Below are positions 21,025 to 32,587 of a stretch of 64,000 bases of DNA, piece by piece; position 1 is the stretch's first letter, and each line of letters starts with the position of its first letter. Under the pieces are notes generated by a model. The model ran no database searches. It saw only the letters and a program-made list of their open reading frames with translations, and was not told where the DNA came from. Made by a program: the position numbers and the translations under genes. The stretch is from UBA6489 sp942490775 (GTDB lineage Bacteria > Patescibacteriota > Gracilibacteria > BD1-5 > UBA6164), in the NCBI GenBank assembly GCA_942490775.1, contig CALNYL010000011.1, positions 62,001 through 126,000 on the forward strand, written 5' to 3'.

Positions 21025-22815
21025 TTAATTTATTTGTGATATTGTTCAAGTATAAGAAACATTACCCAAAATTGGTACATTTTTTGATCAACTAAGTTCA
21101 TATGTTTCCCCTTTTAATAAAGCTCTTAATACCTTGGTTATTTTATCAATACCAAAAGCTTGTCCTTCATCTCAGTTAATAATTATTTTTTGATCTTTTT
21201 CTCTAAATTCTATACCTTTAAAATGCCCACTATTACCTAATGCAGTTATAGTTATTTTATACTCCTTATCTCATATTTTTATATGAGAATCTTTTCATTC
21301 TCACACTATATCTATAGTTGTCTCTTTTCAATCTAAATCAATAATTATAGCAGGTAATTTTTTTATATTTGCTACAGATTTATCAAAAGCTTTATTTAAA
21401 TCATTTCTTATTTTTTCTTTTTCTTCTTCTTCTAATAATCTATTAAGTTCTTCTTCCTCCTCTGAAGTAATTTGTTGAGGTTTTTGGTCTATTATTTTTC
21501 CATCTTCTTGTTGTCGTTCACTTTGTTTTTTTTCCTCTTGTTCCGTTACTTCTTGTCCTACCTTTTCTTGTTCAAATACTTCTCGTTTTGCTGGCTTTGT
21601 TAATTCTTCTTGTCATACTTTTTTTACTCCTTGTTTCTTTTCCTTTAATTCTGCTATCCTTTTTTTTCTATTTTTTGTCTTTTCTTTTTTTGCTTTTCAC
21701 AAACCATTTAGTTTTGTCTCTAATTCTTTTAGTGTTAATTTTTCAAATCCTTCTTCCTCTAATAATAAATCATGTAGTTCTTTTAATTCTGTATTTTTTG
21801 TTTTTCAGGTTAGTAATCATTCCCAAAAATTATCTTTAGAATAATCAATTTCTTCAGAATCTAAAAACTCATAAAAGTTTTTTAAATCATCTTTAGTTAG
21901 TGTTTTTAGTTCTTCTAGTCTTATTTCTTTAAGAGGAAAATCGCTTCATTTTTCTGATTTAAATTTCTGTAAATTTTGTAGGGATTTTTCTTTTTTATCA
22001 GAAGAATTTTCAGAAATTTGATTTAAAAATTCGTCTCAGAATAAAAATGAAAGTATAAATCATATAACTGGATACTCTTTACTAAGTTTTGTAAATAAAT
22101 CTTTTAATATAGTTTCTAATGTATTTTTAGATTCTTTTGGTAAATCTTTTGCTACTCCCTTCATATTTTCTACTAATTTTGTTGAACTAGTTAAAGTAGG
22201 TAATATTCAATTATTTAAATTATTTTTTACTTCATCAAATATATCCTGTTCACTTTTATTTGTTATTTTACCAGTTATACAATCTTGCACACTTTTTAAT
22301 GTAAGAAATTCAAAACCTTCAGACTTTTCTTTTTCTTCTTTCTTTTTTTCTTCCAATAACTTAATTTTTTCATCAATTTCTTTTTTTCCATTTGGCAAAC
22401 CTTTAAGTGAATCAAAGAAAGCTTTTATTCACTTTTGTATATTATCTTTATCTTGAGTTATTGTTTCATTATCTAAACTATCGTTTATTGGAATAAAAAC
22501 ATTTGTGTTAATTGAATTTAATTTAGTTATTATTCATTGATTATTTATTATCTCTCAAAGAATCACTGTTTTTATTTTACTTTTTTCTTTGTCATTAAAT
22601 TCTGAGCTGAGTTTATATTCAATATACCAAGAAAGTATAGTAAGAGATTTCTTTATTATATCGTTACTTTCAAATTTTTTCTCTAATGTTTCAAATGGTA
22701 TTTCTATTGATTTTTGTGTTTCCAGCTCTTGCTTTAATTTTGATACCTCAGTTTCTACTTGTGTATTTTCAGGAATAAGACTAGGTTGCACTGAAGGTTT
22801 TTTAGGTGGAGTCAT
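21025..22815 (-). CDS. Large cytoplasmic helical protein of unknown function
   Basis: 596 residues. The N-terminus is Pro-rich (MTPPKKPSVQPSLIPENT), followed by long charged helices rich in Lys, Glu and Leu (coiled-coil propensity at about 20-60, 120-160 and 340-430). A Gln/Glu-rich linker (430-480) leads to a more compact C-terminal domain of about 110 residues (IIIDLDGKETTIDIVGEGKDS...). No catalytic motif, signal peptide or membrane helix is seen. Its start is 30 bases after the stop of the larger membrane protein at 22846-25209, so the two are probably one operon. A scaffold or regulatory partner of that membrane protein is possible but unproven. Confidence 0.6.
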
Positions 22816-22845
22816 ATTATTTATAATTATATTTTAAAATATTTT

Positions 22846-25209
22846 TTATTTATTACTTTCAAAGTATTTTTTTATCTCATCTTTTGTAGCATTTCATGAT
22901 CAATCGCTAACTAGTTCAAATCAATCTTCTCCATCTTTTTTCTTAAGTTTTTTACTTTTTTCAATTACTTCCATTATTTCATTTTTATTGTTAATATTAT
23001 CTAATCAATCAACTATTTCATCTAAATCAATTCAACTTATTAAGTTCTCTGAAATTAACTTTGATATATCATTACTTAATTTAGTCATTTTATCTTCATC
23101 ATCTTTAGAAATATTTTTATCTATTTTAAAGCCTGTTTTACCTCAAGATTTTTTTGTCACATTTACAACCACAAGATTATCATTTGTAATCGTATCAACA
23201 GTCGTTGAATTTTCATTGACTTTAGTTTCTTTTTTATCTTCTTTATCATCAGTATCTTTATCTCAATCTTTTGTTTTATGTAACTCTTTAAGTAAATCAT
23301 TTATTTCAGCCTTTGTTGTATTATGCTTTCATTTAAAGTTATCAAGAAAAACATAATTCTCATGATCTGCTTTTTCATCAAGAGCTCATATAAGGTTAGA
23401 AATTCCATCTAGATTAGTTCTTTCTAAGTTCTCCCATTTTTTATATTGTGTTTCACCTAGTAGTTCTTTTGCAGCATTTTTTATTGTATTGAATAATTTT
23501 TCATTATCTGCAATATTTTGTACACTAGTACGAGATTTTATTGCTTCTCCAAGTTTTTTATATACCATATCGGGTCAAGCTTTACTATTAACAGCACTTT
23601 CTGCTTTTATAATTTTTTCCTCACTATCAAAATCCATTCCAAACCATTTATTGTTTTTCATAAATTCATTAGCTTTTCCACTAGCACCAGTTTCAAGATA
23701 ACTTTGTCCAGTTGAAAGCACCTTTTGAGCTGAAGATATACTCATCATCTTACCACTTCCCGTAGGTATAATAGGAGCATACATAGGCGACTTCATAACA
23801 AGCTGTCAAACCTGAGTTCAGAATTGTTCTATTGGCTCTACTATCTTGCTTGTAATCTTTGAAGTTCTCAATGCACCAAAAACTCATATCCACAATATAA
23901 CAATACCAAAAATCTCCATAAGAAGCCTACCAATAGCTCATAAGGTCGTATGAGCAGTAGAATTAATATCTTCTCATATATCACCATTTATACAGAAAGT
24001 AAAAACAGTTCAAGACAAAAGACATCAATCCTTGGCAGTCTTTCAGTTATCAGTAGAACCAAGAACAGCCATTATAAATATAAATCAAAAAGAAAAAGCC
24101 ATTGCAACATACACAGGCACCATAGCAAGAGATATAAATTCTTTTAAACTAAACTTAGTTGCCCCATCTCAAACTCAATCAGACGATTTATCAAAAAAGT
24201 ACAAAAGTCAAAAAGCAGGAGAAAAAATAGTATAAACCCAGAGTGTTATTCCCCTAACAAATAAAGCCAAAAACAATGCTATCATAAGTGCAGAATAAAC
24301 TATAACTATCAATACATCAAAAACCACCTTTTGTCATAAATCTTCTATTTTCTTTATCTTATCTAATTTAGTTTTATATACATCCAGCTCCTGAACACTC
24401 ATAATAGCATATGTATATATAGAAACAATACCAAAAGCACTATTTTTTCCCTCTTCTCACTTTATTATTTTTTCAATAGTCTTAGGATTACAAGACCAAA
24501 AGAACTCTCAATCTAAATTTTCTTTTCACTCAGCTGCACTTACTTTACCATAACAACTTTTATCCTGATCTAGATTTGCTCATATCACTGTTCATAAGTT
24601 AACTTCAAACTTTGTATCAATTTCTTTCCCCTTTATTTGCTCATAACCTAAAGCTACATTATTATTTTCTATTAGATGATGTGGTAACAAAAGAACATTT
24701 GCCGTTAATGCACCTGATAAACTAAGCATAAACTGAACTATAAACCAAGAAATAGGAACAAGTAAAACTCACACTATAAACTTTGGCAAAGCCTGTTTTA
24801 ATTCCCATTTATCTCATTTATTTATTATGTTCATAAATGCTATTATTATTAAAACAATAGCAAAAGCCGTATACACTATATTTGAAACCAATATCCATAA
24901 CTGTTTAAGTAAATCCTGTAATCAAAATATTTTTCAATTATACCAATCAGGAGTCAAAAACCACGAAACAACTGTAGTCATAACACCTAACACTGCTGAT
25001 ATTAAAGCTAATGCAAGATTTAAAGTTTGTATAATTATCTTAATAAAAGCGGGCTCATCCCAATTTCCTTTATCATCAATAATTCACCCCGTACCAACAG
25101 CAAAAGTATTATCGTTTGATATATAAAACAGCAAAAAAAACAAAAATATATATTTAATTGTTTTTTTATTTTTGTTTAGATAATTTTTTATTTTTTTTAT
25201 TATTTGCAT
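22846..25209 (-). CDS. Large membrane protein, possible TrbL/VirB6-like channel component
   Basis: 787 residues. A signal-like hydrophobic segment (about 12-30) is followed by about six further membrane segments up to residue 480, with a large loop around 180-270 containing two or three cysteines. The C-terminal 300 residues are soluble and charged (DKDTDDKEDKKETKVNEN...). Several membrane helices followed by a long soluble tail is the layout of TrbL/VirB6 channel proteins. Sequence motifs for that family are not clear by eye. The downstream gene is co-oriented and 30 bases away. A VirD4-like ATPase lies at 3706, too far to be one operon. UGA encodes most glycines. Confidence 0.5.
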
Positions 25210-25558
25210 TGTTTTTTATTAATTTTTGAACATAACTGCTACAAATAAAATAACTGCTTTGCAGAAATGCATCACCTTTCCCCTGAGAAGGGGAGAGGAT
25301 TAAGGAGAGAGGTTTTCTATTTTCCGAGACTAGAACCATTCACCTCTATTCTATAAAGAATTTTCTTTTATTCCTCTTTAGATTTTAACATATTTTTTTT
25401 TGATTAGCAAAAACTAAAGAATAAATGGGAAAAAACAGCTAGACTTTTTAAAAAAATAATGCAAAGAAACAAAAAAGAAGAAAATAATTTTGAATATTTA
25501 AAAAATAAGATTACTATACACAGCAGTAAAATTTTTATTTTAAAAAACAAAAAAAACT
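25210..25558. repeat. Intergenic region with a REP-like element
   Basis: Holds one composite repeat at 25247-25320 (AATAACTGCTTTGCAGAAATG, then the hairpin CTTTCCCCTGAGAAGGGGAGAG, then TTAAGGAGAGAGG). The remaining 230 bases before galU are AT-rich and must carry divergent promoters. I see no other gene. Confidence 0.65.
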
Positions 25559-26437
25559 ATGAAAACAATTAAAAAATGTGTAATACCAGCCGCAGGTATG
25601 TGAACAAGATTCCTCCCAGCAACAAAAGCACTACCAAAAGAAATGTTTCCCATAATTGATAAACCAGTTATGCAAATGCTAGTAGAAGAAGCAATAAGTG
25701 CAGGATGCACAGAAATAATAATAGTCACTTGAAGAAGTAAAAGAGCCATAGAAGACCACTTTGACTCAAACTTTGAGCTAGAAGAAAGACTAGACAAAAG
25801 CTGAAAATTTGATTATCTAAAAACTGTAAAATGACTAAACAATATAGCAAATATAGTTTATGTAAGACAACCATATCCAAGATGAGATTGAGAAGCAATA
25901 CTTAGAACAAAAAACCTCATATGAGATGAACCATTTTTAGTACTCTTTGGCGACGATATAATAGATAACGAAATATCCGCAGCCCAGCAACTAGTCCAAG
26001 CATACGAAAAAAAATGAACCTCAGTTATATGTAGTTTCCAAGTACCAGAAGACAGAGTATCAAGCTACTGAATACTCGAAACTCAAACACCAGATGAAGA
26101 TATATTTAAAGTAGAAAAATTTTTAGAAAAACCAAAAGCCAGTGAAACAAAATCTAGAAATTGAAATATCTGAAAATATGTTTTAACACCAGATATTTTT
26201 GAATACCTAGAAAAATCAACACCAATTTGATGAGATTGAGAAACGAGACTAATAGATGCTTTTGAACTGCTAAGACAAGAAAAAGAGATTCATTGAGTTA
26301 GAATAAAGTGAGATCGGTATGACACAGGTAGTAAAATTGGTTTCTTAAAAGCCTGTATTTCTTTTGGACTAAAAAGAGAAGAATTAAAAGATGAGTTAAA
26401 AAAGTTTTTAGAAGACACTTTGAAACATACATCTTAA
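25559..26437 (+). CDS. galU: UTP--glucose-1-phosphate uridylyltransferase
   Basis: 292 residues, typical for GalU. The nucleotide-binding signature AAGMGTRFLPATKALPKEM begins at residue 11, followed by PVMQMLVEEAISAG, VRQPYPRGDGEAI (near 105-117) and the metal-binding LFGDDII near 135. A conserved VEKFLEKP lies near 195 and GVRIKGDRYDTGSKIGFLKA near 250-270. The enzyme makes UDP-glucose for surface polysaccharide or lipid glycosylation. In CPR genomes such genes often serve the cell envelope. It stands alone, with an AT-rich upstream region and a 348-base gap downstream. Confidence 0.94.
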
Positions 26438-26785
26438 AATAAATACAAAGAAAAAATAACATATATAACATATTTGTAAAACTACTATATATCCGAAAAA
26501 TTTGAAACTTATAATTTTTAGTATACTTATCTAAAAAACAAGTAAAATCTTACCTCTTTTTCACACTAGAACTAAAGAAAACTTAGAAACTTAGAATTTG
26601 AAATATATTATTTGCTTATTGCAAAGGGTTAAAAACCTCTGCACTCAAACTGAAAAATCAAAAATTCTAAATAGGCTTAGTATAGAACTAAAGAAAACTT
26701 ACGTTAAAAAAAAACTTAGATTTTTGACTTATTTTTTGATGTATGATAATATTTTAAGTAGAAATACTTATTTAAATTTAATACA
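26438..26785. other. Intergenic region with a 19-bp direct repeat
   Basis: TAGAACTAAAGAAAACTTA occurs at 26567-26585 and again at 26683-26701, 116 bases apart. Between the copies is a degraded CAAAGGGTTAAAAACCTCTG element related to 17970, 33140 and 59110. No coding sequence is evident. Confidence 0.6.
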
Positions 26786-27637
26786 ATGAGTGAAAAATAT
26801 GAATATTATGAACCTCCAGAGCAAAAAGATTTTAAAAAAGATTTTTCAGTTGATTCATCTGATTTATCTTATATTCCTTATAATAAAGCAGAAGAACAAC
26901 AATATAAAATATTTAAACAGCTAGAAAAAAAAGAAATAACACCTGAAGAAGCCAGAAAAAGAGAAGAACTAATATGGAATAGGGTTTTAGAACAATTACC
27001 TCCTGAAAAAGCATACGAATTATGGAATAATGTAAAAAACAGAGTAAGGAAATGAGAAATTAGTGTAGCTGAATGAATTAAACAACAAAAAATACTACAA
27101 AAATTATATACAGAATCAAAAAGAAGAGAAAATTACACAAAGGCAAAAGAATTTATGGAAAAAATACTAGATATGAATGAATTCAATCCTAGAAATCCTT
27201 GAATAAAAGATAGTCATTCATATAATTGAATTATTGAAAATCAAAGTTGATCAAGAAAAATAGAAGTACAAGAATATTCAGCCCTATCATGAAAACTTAA
27301 TGGATTATCTTATGGTATAAGAGGAATAGTATTTAGTGCATCTTCAAAAGATTTTGTACCTCAACTTAGAGGTGTTGTAGAAGTAAAACAAGAAATGCTA
27401 ATATTACCAAATGGTAAAATCTCTTTAGGTAAAAAAAGGTTTTATATAGATAATAATCCCCTTCTAATTAGTAAAGATGGTTCTATAACAAGAGACTGAA
27501 TGGTTCGTATAAAAACTGGTTACAATATTAACGATGAGAATAATTTTCCTCAGATTAAGTTATTACAGGAAACCTTAGGAAATAAACCTCAAATTAAAAA
27601 TCTTGAAAAATGGTTTGATATAGTTACAGAAAAATAA
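26786..27637 (+). CDS. Uncharacterised cytoplasmic protein
   Basis: 283 residues. The N-terminal 110 residues are highly charged and helical, with a tyrosine-rich start (MSEKYEYYEPPEQKDF) and a KKEITPEEARKREE segment. The second half is more globular, with possible beta strands (RGVVEVKQEMLILPNGKISLGKKRFYIDN). I do not recognise a family. There is no signal peptide or membrane segment. Its stop is shared with the left arm of a bidirectional terminator that separates it from the convergent toxin-antitoxin genes. Glycine is written both as TGA and GGN. Confidence 0.65.
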
Positions 27638-27667
27638 ATCCAGATTAAAATCTGGATTTATTTTTTA
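27636..27667. terminator. Bidirectional terminator
   Basis: AAATCCAGATT and AATCTGGATTT form an 11-base-pair stem with a very short loop, followed by ATTTTTT on the plus strand. It lies at the stop of the 26786 gene and just before the stop of the convergent toxin gene. Confidence 0.85.
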
Positions 27668-27674
27668 TTTCAAT

Positions 27675-27929
27675 TTATTTATAAACCTTCTTCCTATGAG
27701 CTATCTTATAAATAATAATACTATCACTTTGCACTTCTAACAACAATCTATAATTTCAAATCCTAAGTCTATGAGTTGCTGGTTTTAGATTATAAACTAC
27801 TTTTAGATAATCATTAATGCTTTCTAAATGTTTAAAATAACTAAGTTTTTGCTTTATTCTTTCCTGATTTTGTTTTTCTAAAGCCAAGAATTGCTTTTCA
27901 GAATATTTTGTAAATATAAAATTATACAT
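27675..27929 (-). CDS. RelE/ParE-superfamily toxin
   Basis: 84 residues. The fold signature is visible: a helical N-terminus (FTKYSEKQFLALEKQNQERIKQKL), then LKPATHRLRIGNYRLLLEVQSDSIIIYKIAHRKKVY. The last block is the RelE core, beta strands ending in a basic, aromatic tail with the HRKxVY motif. RelE-type toxins cleave mRNA in the ribosomal A site during stress. The gene starts 2 bases after the antitoxin gene ends, a classic antitoxin-first operon. Confidence 0.85.
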
Positions 27930-27931
27930 AG

Positions 27932-28198
27932 TTATATAACTAAATTAGATAATCCACTCTTTTTTGATTCCTCCATTTCCCTTTTTAATCTAACTCTATT
28001 TTTACTTATTTCAATATCCTCTAAAAAGTCCTCAAATAAATCATAAGTTTCAGGAGAAATAATAACAGCTTCTAGTTTATTGTTTTTTAAAATACCTATC
28101 TTTTCAAACTGATTATTTGATATCTTTTCTAAATATCATCAAAAGTTTTTTACAAGTTTAGAACTTGAAACTAATTCTTCTGTACTATAAGTAGACAT
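27932..28198 (-). CDS. Antitoxin, Phd/YefM or StbD-like, partner of the 27675 toxin
   Basis: 88 residues. The N-terminus has TEELVSSSKLVKNF..YLEKISNN followed by FEKIGILKNNKLEAVIISPETYDLFEDFLEDIE. This is the pattern of the Phd/YefM antitoxins, an N-terminal DNA-binding fold with a central beta strand 'K...AVIis.e.y' and a C-terminal helix that wraps the toxin. The acidic then basic C-terminus (EISKNRVRLKREMEESKKS) is the expected toxin-neutralising region. It precedes the toxin by 2 bases. An inverted repeat upstream at 28207-28262 is the probable operator. Confidence 0.75.
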
Positions 28199-28206
28199 AT
28201 TTACAT

Positions 28207-28262
28207 AAAATAAAGAGTAAAATATTGCATAAAATTATACACAATACAATACTCTTTATTTT
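28207..28262 (-). promoter_or_regulatory. Operator/promoter region of the first toxin-antitoxin pair
   Basis: AAAATAAAGAGTA (28207-28219) and TACTCTTTATTTT (28250-28262) are a perfect 13-base inverted repeat just upstream of the antitoxin start. Between the arms, the minus strand has a -10-like TATAAT (28234-28239). The same repeat could also act as a terminator for the upstream pair. Confidence 0.55.
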
Positions 28263-28298
28263 ATATTATGTCAAAAGTTTTTTATATTTACTTAAACA

Positions 28299-28565
28299 CT
28301 ATCTTTTATAAATTCATCATCTACTATCAGCACTAAGAACTACAATAATAATAGCCGTATCATTAATTTCATACAGAAATCTATACTTTCAAACTCTTAG
28401 CCTATATGTATCATCTTCTCAACTTAGAGCCTTTATATCTAAATCTTTCCTATATGGATTTTTGGCTAATAAACCTATCTTATTTTCAAAGTCCAATACC
28501 AACTTTTCTCATTTATGCTTTTCCAAAAACTTTAAAACTGTTTTCTTTATTACAATCTTATACAT
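28299..28565 (-). CDS. RelE/ParE-superfamily toxin, second copy
   Basis: 88 residues. It begins MYKIVIKKTVLKFLEKHKG and continues with LAKNPYRKDLDIKALSGEDDTYRLRVGKYRFLYEINDTAIIIVVLSADSR. The 'L.g..d.yRLRvGkYR.lyei' core is diagnostic of RelE/ParE toxins. The C-terminal GGIYKR keeps the basic residue pattern. It differs clearly from the neighbouring toxin, so the two pairs are not a recent duplication. The antitoxin gene ends 1 base before this start. Confidence 0.88.
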
Positions 28566-28566
28566 A

Positions 28567-28860
28567 CTACTTTAAAGAATTTAAAAAACTAAAAGCCTCA
28601 ACTGTTTCTAGTTTTCAACCTTCTTTTTCTTTTTTATATTCTTCTATAGCTTTTTTCTCATACTCATCTGGTTCAGAATATTCTATTCAATGTCTATTAA
28701 ACTTTTTACTCACTGCCCTAAACCAGTTTATATCAACAATCACAACCTTAGGCTCATCTTGAACAAAAACATATTTATCTCCTGTTTCAGCGATACTATT
28801 TATAACTTTTATTGGATTAGCCTTTAACTCACTTATAGAAACCATTCTATCCTTTATCAT
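28567..28860 (-). CDS. Antitoxin, Phd/YefM family, partner of the 28299 toxin
   Basis: 97 residues. The N-terminal VSISELKANPIKVINSIAETGDKYVFVQDEPKVVIVDINWFR matches the Phd/YefM fold: an SxSELraNp...i...e..e.v.it..gkp.avi pattern. The C-terminal half is charged (YSEPDEYEKKAIEEYKKEKE) and should wrap around the toxin. This is the first gene of a two-gene operon with the toxin. The ATG at 28858-28860 is preceded by a short spacer after the aspS region. Confidence 0.8.
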
Positions 28861-28867
28861 ACTTCGT

Positions 28868-29019
28868 AAATTAAATACTAAAAAACACCCCCTACCTCAC
28901 TAAATCACAAACCTCTCCTCCTTCAAACTCTAAATAATCACCAACTTTAAAATCTATAAAACTCTCAGTCAAAATTCAAATATTAAATGAAATAGTATCT
29001 AAATTTCAGATTCACTTAT
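28868..29019 (-). other. Open stretch without a normal start codon
   Basis: Reading the minus strand from about 29045 down to a TAG near 28895 gives roughly 50 sense codons (KTCIDKGIGNLDTIS...DFKVGDYLEFEGGEVCDLVR). It looks protein-like but is preceded by an in-frame stop and has no ATG/GTG/TTG near its beginning. It could be a gene remnant or the tail of something once fused to aspS. I do not call it a gene. Confidence 0.3.
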
Positions 29020-30870
29020 CTATACAAGTTTTTCTTTTATTTCTAAATTTAATTTTTTATTTCAAACATTCTTCTCTATTCAAAGTTCATTTCTTACCTC
29101 CTCCTTAACCTCTATATGCAACTCATCCAACTGCTCGGTATCAATAACAGACGGAGCATTCATCATAATATCCTGAGCCTTACCAGACTTAGGGAAAGCA
29201 TAAATCTCTCTAATATTATCCTCATCTTTTAGTATCATCATAAACCTATCCATACCTATAGCAAAACCCCCATGAGGAGGAACACCATACTGAAAAGCCT
29301 CATACATCGCACCAAATTTTTCTTTTACCTCAGCCTCAGTTCTTCAAACCATCTCAAAAGCTTTTACTAAAGTCTCAACATCATGATTTCTTATAGAACC
29401 AGAAAGTATTTCAAAACCATTACAAGACAAATCATATTGAACACTTTTTATTGATAATAAATCATCCTTATCAAAAGCTTTTACTCATCCTTTTGGCATA
29501 GAAAATGGATTATGTCCAAAATCTATTTTACCATCTATCTCACTTTCTTCAAACATAGGAAAATCTGTTATCCAAGAAAATGCAAGAGTATCTTTATCTG
29601 CTAATCAAATAAGTGACTCCAAATGTATTCTAAACTTACCCATATAATCTAACACCGTCTTTTTCTCACCTGCTCAAAAGAAAACCACATCTCCAACCTC
29701 TAAACTAGTAACCTCTATTAATTCTTTTAAATCCTCTTCACTAAAAAATTTATTTAATGGTCATTTCAATCCATCCTCTTTCATTTGAAAATATCCAAGT
29801 CATTGAGCACCATATTGTCTAACATATTTTTCAAAATTTTTCATTTGAGTTTTTGAAAATATATTATCACCATTCTTTACTCTAATTGCCTTAATTCTAT
29901 TTTGTTTTTTATCTGATGCAATACTTGAAAAAATATCATTAGTAGACCTTGCAAATATATCTATAACATCTACAAGTTTCATATCATACCTTAGGTCTGG
30001 TTTATCCGAACCATAAGTTTCCATAGACTCATCATAAGTCATACTATAAAACTTATTATCCATTATCTTTTTATTAGAAAGAGCTTTTGTTACATCTTTA
30101 ATATAAGACTCAACAACAGCAAAAATATCTTCCTGCTCAACAAAACTCATTTCACAATCTATCTGATAAAACTCACAAGCATGCCTATCAGCTCTAGGAT
30201 CTTCATCTCTAAAACAAGGAGCTATCTGAAAATACTTATCAATAGAACCAACCATAAGAAGCTGTTTATACTGCTGAGGAGCCTGAGGTAAAGCATAAAA
30301 TTTTCAAGGATTTACTCTAGAAGGAACTAAATAATCTCTAGCTCATTCAGGAGAACTAACAGTAAATATAGGAGTTTGCACATCTAAAAAATTATTTTCA
30401 GTAAACCAATTTCTAGTAAAATTTAAAAACTTACTTCTAAATACCACATTATCTAAAACTGGTTTTCTTCTAAGATCTATATATCTATGTTTAAACCTTA
30501 TCTCTTCATTAGCTTTAGTATACTCATCTATCTCAAAAGGCGGAGTCTTAGATTTACTAAGTAAATTTACACTACTAATAATAACTTCTATCTTTCAAGT
30601 CTTTAGATTTGTGTTTTCCTGACCATCTGGTCTAGCTCTAACTTTTCAAGTAGCTTGAATTACAAACTCACTTCTAAACTTATCAGCCTTTTCCCAAGAA
30701 TCCTTATCATCCTCTGGATCAAACACTATTTGAGTCATACCATACCTATCCCTTAGATCGATAAATATTATTCATCCATGATCTCTCCAGTTACTCACCC
30801 AACCACAAATGGTCACTTCTTCTCCTATTTTTTTATCAGTCAATTCACCACAATTATGAGTTCTTAACAT
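29020..30870 (-). CDS. aspS: Aspartyl-tRNA synthetase (bacterial type)
   Basis: 616 residues. An N-terminal OB fold (LRTHNCGELTDKKIGEEVTICGWVSNWRDHG) recognises the anticodon. The class II core includes FRSKFLNFTRNGF, the motif 2 FRDEDPRADRH at about 210-222, and the bacterial insertion (GAD) domain with FFGAGEKKTVLDYMGKFR around 390. Motif 3 is GGFAIGMDRFMMIL near 530. A C-terminal extension after ELGIEKNV depends on reading two TGAs as glycine and ends at TAG. The enzyme charges tRNA-Asp (possibly tRNA-Asn too). It is the longest unbroken housekeeping gene in this region. Confidence 0.95.
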
Positions 30871-30979
30871 AACAAACTTATTTAAATTTTAAAAAATACT
30901 GCTCTATTATACAAAAAAAGCAGAAAATACAAGAGCCAAAACAGTTTTTTTTTTATAAAATACCATATTATTTATTTCC

Positions 30980-31008
30980 TTGATTTTTTCCACTTTATCT
31001 ATTACAAT
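30980..31008 (+). promoter_or_regulatory. Promoter of the radical SAM gene
   Basis: A -35-like TTGATT at 30980-30985 and a -10-like TACAAT at 31003-31008 are separated by exactly 17 bases, 40 bases upstream of the ATG at 31049. Confidence 0.55.
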
Positions 31009-31048
31009 CAAAACGAAACCAAGTATTCATAATTTGTAAATAAAGTCT

Positions 31049-32395
31049 ATGAATAAAGACCTATACCTAACATATAAAATAATATCTCGTCATCCCGCTT
31101 TTGTTTTTTCAGAATCCTTCTATAAAAAAAACCAAAAAATAGACAAAAAACTTTATATAGAAAAAACTAAACCCCTAATTAAAAAAGTTTTAACAAAAAA
31201 TGAAAATACTCTTTTCTATATACACATACCTTTCTGTAAAAGCTTGTGTTGATACTGCTACTGTTTTAAAGAAAAAAACAATGACGATGAAAAACATTTA
31301 AAATATTTAAAATATCTAGAAAAAGAACTAAAAATTCTTTATTCATTAAATGGAAATAAAAAATTAAAATATCATTGAATAAATATATGATGATGAACCC
31401 CAAACATTCTTTCTGATATAAATTTTGAATATTTCTTTAAAATCCTAAACTCCTTTTTTAATATAGACTTAAACAAAGAAATAAATATTGATTTACATCC
31501 AAGTCTACTCAATAGAAAGAAACTAAATATAATAAAAAACAACTGCTCAAGGGTTTCTTTATGAATTCAGACATTTGACTTAAATCTGATTAAGAAACTA
31601 GATAGATTTAGTGAAAAAGATGATAAATATAATTTATACATCAAATACTTTCAACTAAATAAAATAAAAACTAATATAGACTTACTAATTTGACTCAGAT
31701 GACAATCTTATGAACAAGTAAATGAAACCATCAAAAAAGTATTAAAATTAAAACCATCAAATATATCTCTAAACTATTTTCATAAAAAAGACTGACTAAA
31801 ATATTGAATTACTGATAAAGAAATAGAACTAATTTCAAAAATAAAGTCTAAACGGAATAATTTTGTTTTAAATTATAATGCATCTCAAAACACTCAAATA
31901 AATATAGAATCCAGACTAAACAACATAGTATGAATTTGAGTCGGTGCCATTGGACATATTTTTTCAGAAATATCTCTTTTCAGAAATAACTTTGAAAAAT
32001 ACTATAATTCTTTGGATAAAAAAATTTTACACTACGATAAATATTTAAAACTAAATAAAAGCTTAGAAGCTATATTTTATTTTCTAGAAAATATCCCCTT
32101 TTGAATAAATAAAAAAAAGTTTACAGAATTATATTGAAATCTAGAACTACAAAAAATTATTCATAACCTATATTTATTATTTGAAAATAACTATTTATTT
32201 GATAATTGAAATTATATTTCCTCTAATCTAAAAAATGAAGAGATAATCCCCATAGTTACAAATTTATCATTAAAAGAATATAAAAAAGATTTTTATGATG
32301 AAAAAAATATCTCAGAAGAAGAAAAAAATATTGCAAATTTGGACTATAAATTATTCTTTGAAAACAACTGAGACATTATAGATCAGTTAGAATAA
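31049..32395 (+). CDS. Radical SAM protein, HemN/HemW-like
   Basis: 448 residues. The iron-sulfur motif CX3CX2C is Cys63, Cys67, Cys70 in HIPFCKSLCGYCYC, the HemN-type arrangement. It is followed by the GGGTPNILSD motif (about 115-125), typical of coproporphyrinogen oxidase-like radical SAM enzymes, and by INIDLHPSLL and RVSLGIQTFD, the HemN-family 'e.nP...s.GvQsf' block. Whether it makes heme is doubtful in a CPR genome without other heme genes in view. Such homologues often act as HemW-like heme chaperones or as methyltransferases. The reading frame includes many TGA glycines and extends past the usual HemW length. Confidence 0.8.
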
Positions 32396-32587
32396 AGAAT
32401 AACTTTTTTTGCATAATCTATCAAATTATGATATTATTAGGTTATAAACCTATAATAAAAAAAACAGAAATTAATATAATTCTGAAAATCTAAATATCCC
32501 AACTAAATTTAACCTCTTTCTCCTGAAGGGGGAAAGAATTCAAGATAGGGGTATTATCTAAAATTTTATTAACTTACTATCTCAATT
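32396..32587. repeat. Intergenic region with a REP-like element
   Basis: A GGTTATAAACCTATAA palindrome near 32439-32454 precedes a hairpin element at 32510-32560 (AACCTCTTTCTCCTGAAGGGGGAAAGAATTCAAGATAGGGGTATTA) with the same arms and tail seen at 7257, 18010 and 55112. Confidence 0.6.
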
